From: Limnochordia bacterium
Lineage (GTDB): Bacteria; Bacillota; Limnochordia; Darwinibacteriales; B1SED10-159
NCBI GenBank assembly: GCA_007132255.1
Contig: SLOZ01000123.1
Span: 1 to 5,178, forward strand
DNA: 5,178 bases
Reading direction: 5' to 3'
Below the pieces are notes generated by a model, which was not told where the DNA came from, did not search any database, and saw only the letters and a list, made by a program, of their open reading frames with translations. The stretch's first letter is position 1, and each line of letters opens with the position of its first letter. Of the stretch, positions 5,079-5,178 are shown one piece after another. The position numbers were made by a program, and so were the translations under genes.

Positions 5079-5178
5079 CGCCTATGAGCAGGATCTTTGC
5101 CGAATGCCCCAGAACAGAGCAACGACGGCAGTTTTTCCGTTATATCGCTGCTTCAGACATACCCGGGCGCCCGCCGAA
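4976..5178 (+). CDS. Possible transposase N-terminus, cut by the right edge
   Basis: The plus-strand frame is open from 4973 to the end of the window. The first ATG is at 5084, giving 31 codons to the edge, and a TTG at 4976 would lengthen it. The part around 5057-5150 reads EKINTFLAPMSRIFAECPRT, then EQRRQFFRYIA. This recalls the N-terminus of DDE transposases of the IS701/IS4-like type, where 'FL.P...F....EQR..F..Y' precedes a GLL...ERKN segment. That comparison is from memory and the ERKN part is not reached. The similarity starts before the ATG, so the true start is unclear or the frame is degenerate. Neither candidate start has a good ribosome binding site. A TTGGGC / GATAAT pair (4941-4946, 4963-4968) is at most a weak promoter. 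Terminal repeats of an insertion sequence could not be fixed. Confidence 0.32.
   Translation, partial: MDRKTRGEKSLYQGFLRPQRRKISVGTEKINTFLAPMSRIFAECPRTEQRRQFFRYIAASDIPGRPP
4997..5023. other. Perfect 11-bp stem-loop
   Basis: GAGAAATCCCT (4997-5007) pairs with AGGGATTTCTC (5013-5023) around the loop CTACC. No U-tract follows on the plus strand. On the minus strand TCCTCTTGTTTTG follows, which could make it a poor minus-strand terminator. It sits centrally inside the larger inverted repeat. Confidence 0.7.

Overview
The window looks like chromosomal DNA from a low-to-medium-GC Firmicute (Clostridia or Negativicutes are my best guesses; this is inference). The reasons are a Bacillus-type xanthine phosphoribosyltransferase, strong GGAGG ribosome binding sites, GTG and TTG starts, a near-consensus sigma-A promoter, and a site matching the Bacillus PurR operator (PurBox). 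No rRNA, tRNA, CRISPR array or known riboswitch is visible.

Layout, left to right. (1) Positions 1-1245, plus strand: a 12-helix MFS efflux-type transporter that begins at or just before the left edge. It is followed by three tandem 11-bp repeats and a strong hairpin terminator. (2) Positions 1397-1966, minus strand: xpt, convergent with the transporter and probably sharing its terminator. (3) Positions 1967-2145: a compact divergent control region. It holds the xpt ribosome binding site, a PurBox-like inverted pair, further CCGAAC cores, and the promoter and ribosome binding site of the next gene. (4) Positions 2146-3543, plus strand: a COG2509-type FAD-dependent dehydrogenase with a four-cysteine motif, followed by a 15-bp hairpin terminator. 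(5) Positions 3725-4357, minus strand: a metal-dependent cyclase/kynurenine-formamidase family hydrolase. (6) Positions 4433-5178: about 740 bp with no intact gene. It contains a minus-strand terminator with no intact gene feeding it, three overlapping minus-strand frames that may be a decayed gene, a 16-bp inverted repeat enclosing an 11-bp hairpin, and at the right edge an open frame resembling the N-terminus of a transposase. This part is more AT-rich than the left and looks like accessory or decaying DNA.

How the genes relate. Xpt salvages xanthine into XMP. The PurBox pair suggests that a PurR-type repressor controls xpt. Because the oxidoreductase starts from the same 180-bp gap, and a CCGAAC core abuts its -10 box, it may be under the same control; this is the most interesting testable idea here. 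The transporter and the cyclase have no evident functional link to their neighbours. I did not find a convincing wholly new multi-gene system.
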